Source: Mycobacterium sp. E787
GTDB lineage: Bacteria > Actinomycetota > Actinomycetes > Mycobacteriales > Mycobacteriaceae
Assembly: GCF_001668725.1 (NCBI RefSeq)
Contig: NZ_LZKL01000116.1
Span: 1 to 64,000 of the forward strand
Length of the DNA stretch: 64,000 bases
Direction: 5' to 3'
The translations under genes and the position numbers were made by a program. The notes under the pieces are model-generated. The model had not been told where the DNA came from. It did no database searches and saw only the letters and a program-made list of their open reading frames with translations. Each line of letters opens with the position of its first letter. Within the stretch, counting starts at the first letter, position 1. Below are positions 41,612 through 50,027 of the stretch, piece by piece.

Positions 41612-42213
41612 CTCAGGCGGCGCAGAGCACCGACACGCGCGAACTCATCGTCGAGTCCGCGTTCATTTGTTTCGGCAGACAGGGATTGGACAAGGCCACC
41701 ATCGTCGACATCGCCAAGCAAGCCGGCGTTTCACGCAGCACCATTTACGAGTATTTCAGCGACAAGGGCGCGATCGTCGAAGCCTGCGCCGAACACGCCT
41801 CCGAACGGTTCTACTGTGAAATGTCCAAGGCGATGGACCGGGGCAGCTCGCTGGAGGACAAGCTGAGCCGCGCGGCGGTGTTCGTGACCCAGGCGCGGCG
41901 AGTCATCGCCTCCGAGAAGTACTTTGACGAGGACGCGGTCAGCCTGCTGCTGACCAAGGACGCCGCGGTGTTGCTGCGCGAGTGTGTCGACTTCTTCGCG
42001 CCGTATCTCGCCGCGGCCCGGCTCACCGGCGAGGTCCGCAAAGACCTCGACGTCGAGGCCGCCGGCGAATGGTTCGCCCGGATACTCTTCTCGCTCTTCA
42101 GCACGCCGTCGTCGACCCTGGACATGGACGACCCCGAGGTGGCGGCGGAATTCGTGCGCGCCTTCGTGCTCCGCGGGTTCGCCGGGGATCGCGCGCGGCC
42201 CCGGCGCGGTTAG
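41608..42213 (+). CDS. TetR-family regulator of the catabolic island
   Basis: 201 aa. The N-terminal helix-turn-helix (ESAFICFGRQGLDKATIVDIAKQAGVSRSTIYEYFSDK, about 15-55) is followed by a helical ligand domain. It is the last gene of the operon starting at 34482 and overlaps its neighbour, so it is made with the catabolic enzymes. It probably senses a CoA ester or substrate and controls the divergent promoter at 34280-34481; this is inference from context. Confidence 0.88.
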   Translation: MTQAAQSTDTRELIVESAFICFGRQGLDKATIVDIAKQAGVSRSTIYEYFSDKGAIVEACAEHASERFYCEMSKAMDRGSSLEDKLSRAAVFVTQARRVIASEKYFDEDAVSLLLTKDAAVLLRECVDFFAPYLAAARLTGEVRKDLDVEAAGEWFARILFSLFSTPSSTLDMDDPEVAAEFVRAFVLRGFAGDRARPRRG

Positions 42214-42222
42214 TGGCGCTGA

Positions 42223-42279
42223 TGAGTGTGCATCGTGGGCGTCCAGTGTGCGCCGAGGGGCGCCCTGGACGCACACTCA
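42223..42279. terminator. Hairpin between convergent tetR and MBL hydrolase
   Basis: TGAGTGTGC (42223-42231) pairs with GCACACTCA (42271-42279), and GTCCAG (42241-42246) with CTGGAC (42265-42270). It is a two-step stem with a GC-rich apex, between two converging genes. Its left half is closely similar to 43304-43335. Confidence 0.65.
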
Positions 42280-42296
42280 AGTACCTGAGCGCACAC

Positions 42297-43034
42297 TCAA
42301 CGGCGCTGCTGGGCCCAAACGGTGTCGGCCGCATGAACCGGCCGGCCATGGCCGGGCAGCAGATGCGCGACGGGTAGTTCCTCGAGGCGCTTGCGGGTGG
42401 CGGCGGCGCTCTCGGCGTCGACGATCTCCGGCGTGTGCCAGGCCTGGCCGCGGACGGACAGCACGGCGTCGCCGGACAGCAGCGTCCGGGTGGTCGGGTT
42501 CCAGAGCGCGATGCTGTCGTCCGTGTGACCGTTGGCATTGACCACGGTCCAATCCGGCGCCCCGGGCACCGGCTGACCCTCGGCCAGCCCACCAGCGGGC
42601 GACGGCCCCCTCCAGCGCATCCCGAGCGGGGTGCCGTACCCCGCCACCCGGGCGCCGCCGAAGAGCCCCGCCACCCCGATTCGATCGAATGGCTGGTCGA
42701 TCATGGTGGGCCAGATGGTTGCGGCCTTCGCCGGCGTCGGAGTGCGCGGTTTCACCCCGTCGAGATAGGTAAGCGTCTTGTCGGGCAACCAGATTGGCGC
42801 CCCGTGCCGCGCGGCGAGCGCCGACGCGCCCGCGACGTGATCGCTGTGCCCGTGCGTTGCCACCACGGCTTGCAGCGCTCCACCGAGGACGGCGGCCAGG
42901 TCGCGGGCGACCCGCGGTAGCCCGGCGTCGACCACCACCACGCCGTCGCCGCCCCTCAGGACATAGCAGTTGAAAATCCAGCGCGACACCCGCGAGATGC
43001 CGAGATCCGGCATCTCGTCGATAACCAGGCTCAT
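42297..43034 (-). CDS. Metallo-beta-lactamase-fold hydrolase
   Basis: 245 aa. The metal motif THGHSDH (HxHxDH, near 60-66), the second-shell NGHTDDSIAL and GDAVL (bridging Asp) and the C-terminal LLPGHGRP are intact. The family covers glyoxalase II-like thioesterases, lactonases and others; the substrate is unknown. ATG with TAGCCT (43047-43042) 7 nt upstream, so leaderless. It stands alone between two palindromic elements. Confidence 0.9.
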   Translation of the reverse strand: MSLVIDEMPDLGISRVSRWIFNCYVLRGGDGVVVVDAGLPRVARDLAAVLGGALQAVVATHGHSDHVAGASALAARHGAPIWLPDKTLTYLDGVKPRTPTPAKAATIWPTMIDQPFDRIGVAGLFGGARVAGYGTPLGMRWRGPSPAGGLAEGQPVPGAPDWTVVNANGHTDDSIALWNPTTRTLLSGDAVLSVRGQAWHTPEIVDAESAAATRKRLEELPVAHLLPGHGRPVHAADTVWAQQRR

Positions 43035-43066
43035 GCCCGAGAGGCTACGCCCGGCTCAGCCGACTA

Positions 43067-43285
43067 CTAGCCCGCGCCTGGCACGGGAATCGGGAAGTCG
43101 AGGGGCGGGGACCACGGCGGGGGCTCGGTCGACGGCGGGGCCGGCGGTGGCGGTTGGCCCCAAGGTTGCCCGGGCGGCGGGGGTGGCGGCGGATCGGCGT
43201 GCGCCGCGCCGACGCCGAGACCGGATGCGCCCACCCCCAGCGCCGCGGCGACGGTGAAACCGGCCAGCAGCTGCTTGATACGCAT
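43067..43285 (-). CDS. Small proline-rich exported protein
   Basis: 72 aa. A clear signal peptide (about 1-31: KQLLAGFTVAAALGVGASG, ending AHADP) leads a 40-residue mature part that is nearly all Pro, Trp, Gly and Ser (PPPPPPPGQPWGQPPPP). It recalls small Pro-rich cell-wall proteins of mycobacteria; the function is unknown. TAGATT (43298-43293) lies 7 nt before the ATG (leaderless). Confidence 0.75.
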   Translation of the reverse strand: MRIKQLLAGFTVAAALGVGASGLGVGAAHADPPPPPPPGQPWGQPPPPAPPSTEPPPWSPPLDFPIPVPGAG

Positions 43286-43303
43286 GGCCCCAAATCTATA
43301 GCG

Positions 43304-43376
43304 AGAGTGCATCCTGGGCGTTGAGTGTGCCGCCGCGGCGGGGTTTTCGCGAAATCTTCGCCCTGCGTTCACACTG
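43304..43376. repeat. Intergenic element related to 42223 and to the 20-bp array
   Basis: GAGAGTGCATCCTGGGCGTT at 43304-43323 nearly repeats 42225-42244. CCTGGGCGTTGAGTGTG (43312-43328) is the reverse complement of the core of the 17501-17650 unit. A CGCGAAA word and TTCACACTGAAAG follow. It lies between putB (3' end) and the small exported gene (5' end), both on the minus strand. Confidence 0.6.
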
Positions 43377-43388
43377 AAAGCCCCGAGT

Positions 43389-44351
43389 TCACGCCCGGTG
43401 CGTCAGCGCCCGCAGGAAGAACTTCAGGTTGGCGGGTCGTTCCGCCAGCCGCCGGACGAAGTACCCGTACCACTGGGTGCCGAACGGCACGTAGACACGG
43501 ACCTGGTTGCCGAGGTCGGCCAACCGTCGCTGTTCGCCGTCGCGGATGCCGTACAACATCTGGTATTCGAAATCGCCCACGCCGCGGCCGGATTCGCGCA
43601 CCATGCCGGGAACCGCGTCGATCACCGCCGGGTCGTGCGACGCCACCATCGGATATCCGCTGCCCGCCATCAGCACACGCAGGCACCGCAGGTACGAGTC
43701 GGTGACCTCGGCGTCGTCCCGGTAGGCCACGGATGCGGGTTCGTCGTAGGCGCCCTTGCACAACCGGATCCGCGCGCCGGCCGCGGCGAATTCCTGGCAA
43801 TCCGCATGCGTACGCCTCAGGTAGGCCTGCAGAACCGTGCCCAGCCAAGGAAAGTCGGCCCGCAAATCGCGCACGATGGACAGCGTCGAATCGGTGGTGG
43901 TGTGGTCCTCGGCGTCCACCGTCACCCACACGCCGGCCCGCCGCGCCGCGTCGCAGATCGACCAGGCGTTCTCGCGGGCGATCTTCTCGCCGTCGCGGTC
44001 CACCGCCTGCCCCAACGCGGACAGCTTCAGCGACACCTCCAGCGGCCGAACGCCGCCACACCCCGGGCCCAGCCGGCCCAGCCGGTCGATCAGGTCCAGG
44101 TACACCCGCACGGCGGCGTCGGCGTCGTCGGCGTCGGTGACGTCCTCGCCGAGGTAGTCGACGCTGACCAGGCGCCCCGAATCACGCAGCGCCCCAACGC
44201 TGTCCAGCGCGCTGTCGATCGTCTCGCCGGGCACGAACCGCCGCACCACCTTGGGGGTGATCGGCGTCCGCTCGGCGGTGCGGCGCAACCCGTCCCACCG
44301 GCCCGCCGCCATGATCGCCGGGCGGACGGTGTGGGCGAACAGCCCGGCCAT
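43389..44351 (-). CDS. putB: Proline dehydrogenase
   Basis: 320 aa, monofunctional FAD-dependent ProDH. The barrel motifs DAEDHTTTDSTL, QAYLRRTHAD, RLCKGAYDEP, VASHDP and the end FVRRLAERPANLKFFLRAL are typical. It oxidises proline to pyrroline-5-carboxylate, passing electrons to the quinone pool. The start overlaps the stop of the P5C dehydrogenase gene (TGATG), so the two-step pathway is made from one transcript. Confidence 0.95.
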   Translation of the reverse strand: MAGLFAHTVRPAIMAAGRWDGLRRTAERTPITPKVVRRFVPGETIDSALDSVGALRDSGRLVSVDYLGEDVTDADDADAAVRVYLDLIDRLGRLGPGCGGVRPLEVSLKLSALGQAVDRDGEKIARENAWSICDAARRAGVWVTVDAEDHTTTDSTLSIVRDLRADFPWLGTVLQAYLRRTHADCQEFAAAGARIRLCKGAYDEPASVAYRDDAEVTDSYLRCLRVLMAGSGYPMVASHDPAVIDAVPGMVRESGRGVGDFEYQMLYGIRDGEQRRLADLGNQVRVYVPFGTQWYGYFVRRLAERPANLKFFLRALTHRA

Positions 44352-45991
44352 CAGTCGGCCGCCATGTGCGGGTAGGTGTGGTCGGTGGCCGGGACGAAGG
44401 TCTCCTTGATCGTGCGGGCCGACGTCCAGCGCAGCAGGTTCAGCACCGAGCCGGCCTTGTCGTTGGTGCCGGATCCGCGCGAGCCGCCGAACGGCTGGCG
44501 GCCGACCACCGCACCGGTCGGCTTGTCGTTGACGTAGAAGTTTCCGGCGGCGAACCGCAGCCGGTCCTGGGCGGTCAGCACGGCCGCCCGGTCGTCGGCG
44601 ATGACGGCGCCGGTCAGCGCGTAGCGGGACCCGGTGTCGATGACGTCGAGGATCCGTTCGTAGTCGGCGTCGGGGTAGACGTGCACCGACAGCAGCGGGC
44701 CGAAGTACTCCGTCGCGAACGACTCGTCGGTCGGGTCGTCGGACAGCAGCACGGTGGGCCGCACGAAATAGCCGACGCCGTCGTCGTATTCGCCGCCGAC
44801 CGCGATCGTGACGCCGGGCGCGCCCTTCGCCCGCTCGATGGCGTCGACGTTTTTGAGGAAGGCGCGCCGGTCGATCAGCGCGCCGCCGTAGTTGGTCAGG
44901 TCGGTGATGTCCCCGTAGCGCAGCGCGGCGGTCTCGCCCAGGAACGTGTCGCCCATGCGTTGCCACACCGAGTGCGGGATGAACGCCCGCGATGCGGCCG
45001 AGCACTTCTGGCCCTGGTAGTCGAACGCGCCGCGAATCAGCGCCGTGCACAACACGTCCGGGCGCGCCGAGGGGTGGGCGACGACGAAGTCCTTGCCGCC
45101 GGTCTCGCCGACCAGGCGGGGATAGCTGTGGTAGCCGCCGATGTTGGCACCCACGCGCTGCCACAGGTGCTGGAAGGTGGCCGTGGATCCGGTGAAGTGG
45201 ATGCCGGCCAGTCGCGGATCGTTCAGCGCCACATCGGAAACCGCGAAGCCGTCGCCGGTGAGCAGGTTGATCACTCCGGGCGGCAGACCCGCGGCCTCGA
45301 GCAACTGCATCGTCAGGTACGCCGACAGGGTCTGGGTGATCGACGGCTTCCACACCACGGTGTTGCCCATCAGCGCCGGCGCGGTCGGCAGGTTGCCGGC
45401 GATCGAGGTGAAGTTGAACGGCGTGATCGCGTAGACGAAGCCGTCGAGCGGGCGGTAGTCGCTGCGGTTCCATTCGCCCGGCCCGCTGATGGGCTGCTGA
45501 GCCAGGATCTGGCGGGCGAACGCGACGTTGAACCGCCAGAAGTCGACCTGCTCGCACGGCGAGTCGATCTCGGCCTGATAGGCGGACTTGGATTGGCCGA
45601 GCATTGTTGCGGCGGCGATCTTTTCGCGCCACGGACCGGCCAGCAAATCGGCGGCCCGCAGGAAAACCGCGGCGCGCTCGTCGAAAGGCATAGCCGCCCA
45701 GTCCTTCTTGGCGGCCATCGCGGCCTCGACGGCGGCCGCCGCGTCGGCGTGCGTGGCGTTGGTGAGGATGCCCAGCCTCGCGGCGTGCCGGTGCGGCTGG
45801 ACGACGTCGAATGGCTCGCCCCCGCCCATCCGGTGGTTGCCGCCGATGACGTGCGGCAGGTCGATCGGTTGGTCGGCCAGCGCGCGCAACTCGGCGAGCA
45901 GGCGAGCGCGTTCCGGGGATTGTGGCGCATAGTCGTGGACCGGCTCGTTGGCCGGGGCTGGTACCTCAGAAAACCCAGTGATCGCGTCCAT
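44351..45991 (-). CDS. pruA: 1-pyrroline-5-carboxylate dehydrogenase
   Basis: 546 aa (H37Rv 543; also called rocA). Aldehyde dehydrogenase fold with FTGSTATF, VGETGGKDFVV and the nucleophile Cys in GAFDYQGQKCSAASR. It converts the glutamate semialdehyde/P5C made by PutB to glutamate with NAD. The ATG at 45991 starts an 85-bp divergent region shared with the PucR-type regulator, its likely activator. Confidence 0.95.
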   Translation of the reverse strand: MDAITGFSEVPAPANEPVHDYAPQSPERARLLAELRALADQPIDLPHVIGGNHRMGGGEPFDVVQPHRHAARLGILTNATHADAAAAVEAAMAAKKDWAAMPFDERAAVFLRAADLLAGPWREKIAAATMLGQSKSAYQAEIDSPCEQVDFWRFNVAFARQILAQQPISGPGEWNRSDYRPLDGFVYAITPFNFTSIAGNLPTAPALMGNTVVWKPSITQTLSAYLTMQLLEAAGLPPGVINLLTGDGFAVSDVALNDPRLAGIHFTGSTATFQHLWQRVGANIGGYHSYPRLVGETGGKDFVVAHPSARPDVLCTALIRGAFDYQGQKCSAASRAFIPHSVWQRMGDTFLGETAALRYGDITDLTNYGGALIDRRAFLKNVDAIERAKGAPGVTIAVGGEYDDGVGYFVRPTVLLSDDPTDESFATEYFGPLLSVHVYPDADYERILDVIDTGSRYALTGAVIADDRAAVLTAQDRLRFAAGNFYVNDKPTGAVVGRQPFGGSRGSGTNDKAGSVLNLLRWTSARTIKETFVPATDHTYPHMAAD

Positions 45992-46075
45992 GCTGCTCAG
46001 GATCCCCGGCGCGCCCCCCGATCGTGTTGGCCGATTGGACAAGACTTAGAGCGGCCGCTAGTAAGATCGAACAAC

Positions 46076-47668
46076 ATGCGGGTGGCGGGTGTCGGTCTGG
46101 GCCAGCTGTTGCTCGCGCTGGACGCGACGCTGGTCAGCCTGGTGGATGCCCCGCGCGGCCTGGACCTGCCGGTGGCGTCGGCGGCACTGATCGATTCCGA
46201 CGATGTGCGCCTCGGCCTTGCGGCGGCGGCGGGCTCGGCCGACGTCTTCTTCCTGCTCGGCGTGACCGCGGACGAAGCGCTGCGGTGGCTCGACGGACGG
46301 ACGCCCGCACCGGCGGCGATCTTCGTCAAGGAGCCGTCCGATGCCCTGGTGGCGGCGGCGGCCGCGGCCGGGTCGGCGGTGGTGGCCGTGGAGCCGCGGG
46401 CGCGTTGGGAGCGGCTCTATCAGTTGGTCAATCACGTGCTGGAACATCACGGCGACCGCGGCGATCCGGTCGACGACTCGGGCACCGACCTGTTCGGCCT
46501 GGCGCAGTCGCTGGCCGACCGCATCCACGGCATGGTCAGCATCGAGAACGCCCAGTCGCACGTGCTCGCCTATTCGGCGTCGAACGACGAGGCCGACGAA
46601 CTGCGCCGCCTGTCCATCCTGGGGCGCGCCGGGCCGCCCGAGCATCTGGAATGGATCGGTCAATGGGGCATCTTCGATGCGCTGCGCTCCAGCGGCGAGG
46701 TAGTGCGTGTCGAAGAGCGCCCGGAATTGGGCCTGCGTCCGCGGCTGGCGATCGGCATCCACCAGCCACCGGCCGCTGCCCGCCGACCGCCGGTGTTCGC
46801 CGGCGCGATCTGGGTGCAGCAGGGCTCGCAGCCCCTGGCCGACGACGCCGAGGACATGCTGCGGGGCGCGGCGGTCCTCGCCGCGCGAATCATGGCGCGG
46901 CTGGCGGCCCGGCCGTCGACGCACGCGCGGCGGGTGCAGCAACTTCTCGGGCTCTCGGAGGCGGATGTCGCCGAACCCGCCGACGCGGCCGCCGTCGCCC
47001 GCGAACTCGGCCTCCCCTCCGACGGCGTCGCCGCGCTGGTCGGCTGGGACACCGTCGGGACTCCGCACCCACGGATGGCGGACGTAATGGCGCTGAGCGC
47101 CAGCGCTTTTCGGCGCGACGCCCAGGTCGCGTCGCGACAATCCCGCATCTACGTGCTGCTGCCCCAGACACAGGTGCGGTCGGTCGCCTCATGGGTGCGC
47201 GGCACGATCGGCTCCCTGCGCGCCGAACTCGGCGTCGAGCTGCGGGCCGCCATCGCAGCACCGGTCGCCGGTCTGAGGGAGGTGGCGGCGGCGCGTTCGG
47301 AGGTCGACCGCGTCCTGGATAGCGCTGGGCGGCACCCGGTTTCGATGGGCCAGGTGACGACACTGGCCGAAGCGCGCACCACGGTCCTGCTCGACGAGAT
47401 CGTCACCCTGGTCGGCGCGGACGAGCGGCTCGTCGATCCGCGGATAGCCGACCTGCGCGCGCAGGACCCGGTGCTGGTCGAGACACTGCGGGCCTACCTG
47501 GACAGCTTCGGCGACGTCGGTGCGGCAGCGCGGGCGCTGCGGGTGCACCCCAACACCGTTCGGTACCGCGTGCGGCGGATCGAGAAGCTACTGTCGACGT
47601 CACTGTCGGATCCCGAGGTGCGGCTGGTGTTTTCGCTGGGATTGCGGGTGACCGAGCGCTCGGCGTAG
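46076..47668 (+). CDS. PucR-family transcriptional regulator of proline catabolism (Rv1186c-like)
   Basis: 530 aa. An N-terminal sensing region is followed by a GGDEF-like middle and the C-terminal PucR helix-turn-helix (LRAYLDSFGDVGAAARALRVHPNTVRYRVRRIEKL, about 462-497). It is divergent from the pruA-putB operon, and the mycobacterial orthologue is held to activate proline use. TAAGAT (46062-46067) lies 8 nt before the ATG, so leaderless. Confidence 0.9.
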   Translation: MRVAGVGLGQLLLALDATLVSLVDAPRGLDLPVASAALIDSDDVRLGLAAAAGSADVFFLLGVTADEALRWLDGRTPAPAAIFVKEPSDALVAAAAAAGSAVVAVEPRARWERLYQLVNHVLEHHGDRGDPVDDSGTDLFGLAQSLADRIHGMVSIENAQSHVLAYSASNDEADELRRLSILGRAGPPEHLEWIGQWGIFDALRSSGEVVRVEERPELGLRPRLAIGIHQPPAAARRPPVFAGAIWVQQGSQPLADDAEDMLRGAAVLAARIMARLAARPSTHARRVQQLLGLSEADVAEPADAAAVARELGLPSDGVAALVGWDTVGTPHPRMADVMALSASAFRRDAQVASRQSRIYVLLPQTQVRSVASWVRGTIGSLRAELGVELRAAIAAPVAGLREVAAARSEVDRVLDSAGRHPVSMGQVTTLAEARTTVLLDEIVTLVGADERLVDPRIADLRAQDPVLVETLRAYLDSFGDVGAAARALRVHPNTVRYRVRRIEKLLSTSLSDPEVRLVFSLGLRVTERSA

Positions 47669-47691
47669 CTCAGGGAACGGGTGTCGTCGAA

Positions 47692-48213
47692 TCAACCATG
47701 GGCTTTCGCCGCAGCGCTCTGGATCGCCGCGACCCTTTCGCGATCGATACCCCAGGGCTCGTCTACGCCGACGCGTTGGTCCAGATCCCACAGGACGCAA
47801 TGCTCGCCCGGGTTTGCGACGAGCGACCATGCGAGAACCGTCCTGCGCAGCTGCTCTTCGGTTGAATCGAACGCGCCGCGAACCTCCTCCGGTGCGCCAC
47901 CCTCCGGGTAGTGATGCAGAAACTGGCCATACGCCCGCCTGCAGAACGTCGCATACTGGACTGTGCACAGGATCAGTCCGTGCCACGCCTCATCGACTGC
48001 GCGCGAAGGCATCCCGATCACGCGATGGTCCCGCAGCGCGGGCGCACAGCAACGCAGCCACTGCCGCAACCCGATGTCGACAAGCGATCTCGGCTCCCAC
48101 GGGCAGGTTTTGAACACCGCCGCGGGAAGCTCCAGCCGCGCGACCGCGGCGTTCATCCGATCGAACCGACCGCCGCGCCGGCGGATTTTCGGTATGTCAA
48201 TGCCCGCCGCCAC
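47692..48213 (-). CDS. GRDP-like (DUF1399-type) protein, hypothetical
   Basis: 173 aa from GTG 48213 (or 154 aa from ATG 48156). The segment VDEAWHGLILCTVQYATFCRRAYGQFLHHYPEG matches the VDxxWHxHxL...FCxxxxxxFxHHxP pattern of glycine-rich-domain proteins. No catalytic function is known. With the GTG it overlaps the 3' end of the upstream gene by 17 nt. Longer in-frame readings run antisense-free through the neighbour's Gly/Cys codons and are less likely. The two genes are probably coupled. Confidence 0.7.
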   Translation of the reverse strand: MAAGIDIPKIRRRGGRFDRMNAAVARLELPAAVFKTCPWEPRSLVDIGLRQWLRCCAPALRDHRVIGMPSRAVDEAWHGLILCTVQYATFCRRAYGQFLHHYPEGGAPEEVRGAFDSTEEQLRRTVLAWSLVANPGEHCVLWDLDQRVGVDEPWGIDRERVAAIQSAAAKAHG

Positions 48214-49036
48214 CGCAGCCGCCTCCGCCGCAGCCGGATCCTCCGCCGCAACCGCTGTGACCGCCGCCGCAGCCGCTGTGCCCGCCGCTGCATCCGGAAC
48301 CGCCCCCTCCGTCGCCGCCCGTCGCCCAAAAGCGGCGGCGGCGCCTGTTGCGGGTTTGCCACGACCGAACCACATACCCGACGAACATCAGCACGGGTAT
48401 GGCGAAAAACGCAATGCCCATCCAGTTCGGGGCTGGCCGGTCCATGGCAACGAAGCGTCCGAGAAATCGCAACAAGGCCCCACCGCCGGCGAAGAGCGCG
48501 AAAATGATGAAGTACCAAAACCAAAAGCTGCTGAAGACAGAGCTGAAGATGTTGATGATCCTGCGGCTCGAGCTCTGGGGACTCGCGGCGTGCGTCGTGG
48601 GCACCCGGGCCACGTGCGGCTGCGAATCCGCGACCCGCTGCGGGCTCAGTTGCTGCTCGATGAGATCGAGGAACTCATCGACCTCGTCTTCGTTGTACCC
48701 GCGTCGTCCGATCGGTGGCCTCGCGAATGCCACGTTGCGCACCTGCTCCGAGGTCAGGGCGCGTCCGGCGGGGTCTCGCAGGGCCGACTCGACGAGGTCG
48801 AGAAACGCGTCGACCTGATCTTCGTTGTAGCCGGACTTCCCGATGGGTGGCTTGGAGAAGGTCACGGTGCGAACCTGTTCCGCAGTAAGGCCATCGCCCG
48901 TCGCCGGCGCGAACCTGTTGACCTTCCACTTTTGTCGCGCGGGCGCGCTGGGGGCGGCTCTCATGCGCTGTTGCTCGGCCAACTGGCGCTCCAGGTCGGC
49001 GATACGCTTCTCGGGGTCGTCCTGGTTGATCTCCAT
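48197..49036 (-). CDS. DivIVA-repeat membrane protein with Gly/Cys/His-rich tail
   Basis: 279 aa. A short coiled coil (1-30) precedes two DivIVA-like repeats (51-88 and 94-130: QVRxVxFxKPPIGxxGYNEDxVDxFLDLxE), a linker, two membrane segments (about 171-190 and 206-224), a basic stretch RNRRRRRF and a tail of 40 residues. The tail is almost only Gly, Ser, Cys and His, with five Cys and three His (GCGGGHSGCGGG). Such tails occur in TIGR04222-like bacterial membrane proteins, role unknown. AGGAAG precedes the ATG. Confidence 0.8.
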   Translation of the reverse strand: MEINQDDPEKRIADLERQLAEQQRMRAAPSAPARQKWKVNRFAPATGDGLTAEQVRTVTFSKPPIGKSGYNEDQVDAFLDLVESALRDPAGRALTSEQVRNVAFARPPIGRRGYNEDEVDEFLDLIEQQLSPQRVADSQPHVARVPTTHAASPQSSSRRIINIFSSVFSSFWFWYFIIFALFAGGGALLRFLGRFVAMDRPAPNWMGIAFFAIPVLMFVGYVVRSWQTRNRRRRRFWATGGDGGGGSGCSGGHSGCGGGHSGCGGGSGCGGGGCGGGGH

Positions 49037-49366
49037 GGCGCTTCCTGTCGCTGCGGTGTGGCCAGAGATTACTGCGGGGCATTTGCGAAATTCTTGTGCC
49101 TCTCCCGTGTCAACCACTGCGCGGCGATACCCACATCCGGTGCACCGCTTTGCCGGCCCCGGTGACAATCATGACCTGCTCCGGTCGACCGCGGAAGGGC
49201 GAAAGCGCCACCGCTCTGGTGTCCGGGTGCCGACCGTCGCCCACTTCCCGGCGATCGCGGATTGATGATGCCCGCCAGGCGGCGAACCGGGCGGCGAGAC
49301 CGCGCTCAACGCATCGACGCCGAGCGCACCCGCAACGCCGACGGTTTGGCGCCGCTCAGCCGCCGA
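49037..49366. other. 330-bp gap without a credible gene
   Basis: Lies between the DivIVA-like gene start and the 3' end of the Cys-rich exported gene, both on the minus strand. Open frames here are GC shadows without start signals or recognisable residues. It should hold the DivIVA-like promoter; I could not pick a convincing -10. Confidence 0.4.
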
Positions 49367-49732
49367 TCACGGTGTGCCCGAACACATGAAAGGAAACCCG
49401 CACGGTGGCTTCTGCGTCGCCTCCGGAGGAGGAGGATCGGTTCCCTCCCAAACGCTCGCGTCGACGTTTCCGTGCCCCCAGACGACGCCCCACCAGGTAT
49501 GGCATTGACTGCGGTCCCACTGAACGCCAAGCCCGTTCGACCCGGGCGGGCATCCGTGTCCGGTATTTCCATGAAGCCCGATTGGATCTCCCGGGCAGCA
49601 TTTGTACGGCCCGGACGCTCCGGGCGGTACGGGCCCGTCGGCCTGCGCGACCCCGGGGGTGACCCCCATGACCGCAGTACCCGACAGCATCGCCCCGACA
49701 ACGATTTTCCCGAGGGTCCGGGAGGCGTCCAT
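49367..49732 (-). CDS. Small Cys-rich exported protein
   Basis: 121 aa. A signal peptide (about 1-32: LGKIVVGAMLSGTAVMGVTPG, ending AQADG) precedes a mature part of about 90 residues with six Cys (YKCCPGD, HGCPPG, QCHTWWG, PPCGFPFMCSG), suggesting disulfides. The WDRSQCHTWWGVVWG segment is aromatic-rich. I do not recognise the family beyond 'mycobacterial exported hypothetical'. AAAGGA precedes the ATG; the frame upstream of 49732 is excluded by the signal peptide. Confidence 0.75.
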   Translation of the reverse strand: MDASRTLGKIVVGAMLSGTAVMGVTPGVAQADGPVPPGASGPYKCCPGDPIGLHGNTGHGCPPGSNGLGVQWDRSQCHTWWGVVWGHGNVDASVWEGTDPPPPEATQKPPCGFPFMCSGTP

Positions 49733-50027
49733 GGCGGCATCCTTTCGGCCTTTGCTGGGAGCAGCAGCATAACGCCGGCCGCTTGCGGGAATCTTGCGAT
49801 CGATCACCACCCCCGTTTGGAGCGGCTCGCAGAATGATTTGCGCCGCGCCTAAGACCGTCGAGTACGATACCCACCGAAAAACCCTGCAAGAGGCATGAT
49901 TCTGGTCGGAAATCGCATGCGGCCACCCCGGCAAACCGGATTTTGCCCAGAAATCGCAATTCGGGCCGAACCGCGGGGCGGAATCAGTAGCCTCTCCGAA
50001 AACGCTCGGCCATGGAGGTTTCGCGTC
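49733..50027. promoter_or_regulatory. Divergent region, exported protein / LuxR-type ATPase
   Basis: 295 bp. TAGCCT (49988-49993), about 35 nt before the LuxR GTG, is a possible -10, and GGAGG (50014-50018) is its ribosome binding site. A locally A/T-richer stretch (49800-49960) contains the repeated word GAAATCGCA (49910 and 49952). Confidence 0.4.

Noticed and set aside
48214..48375. Longer N-terminus for the GRDP-like protein
   Set aside because: It would be an Ala-rich translation of the neighbour's Gly/Cys tail codons in another frame.
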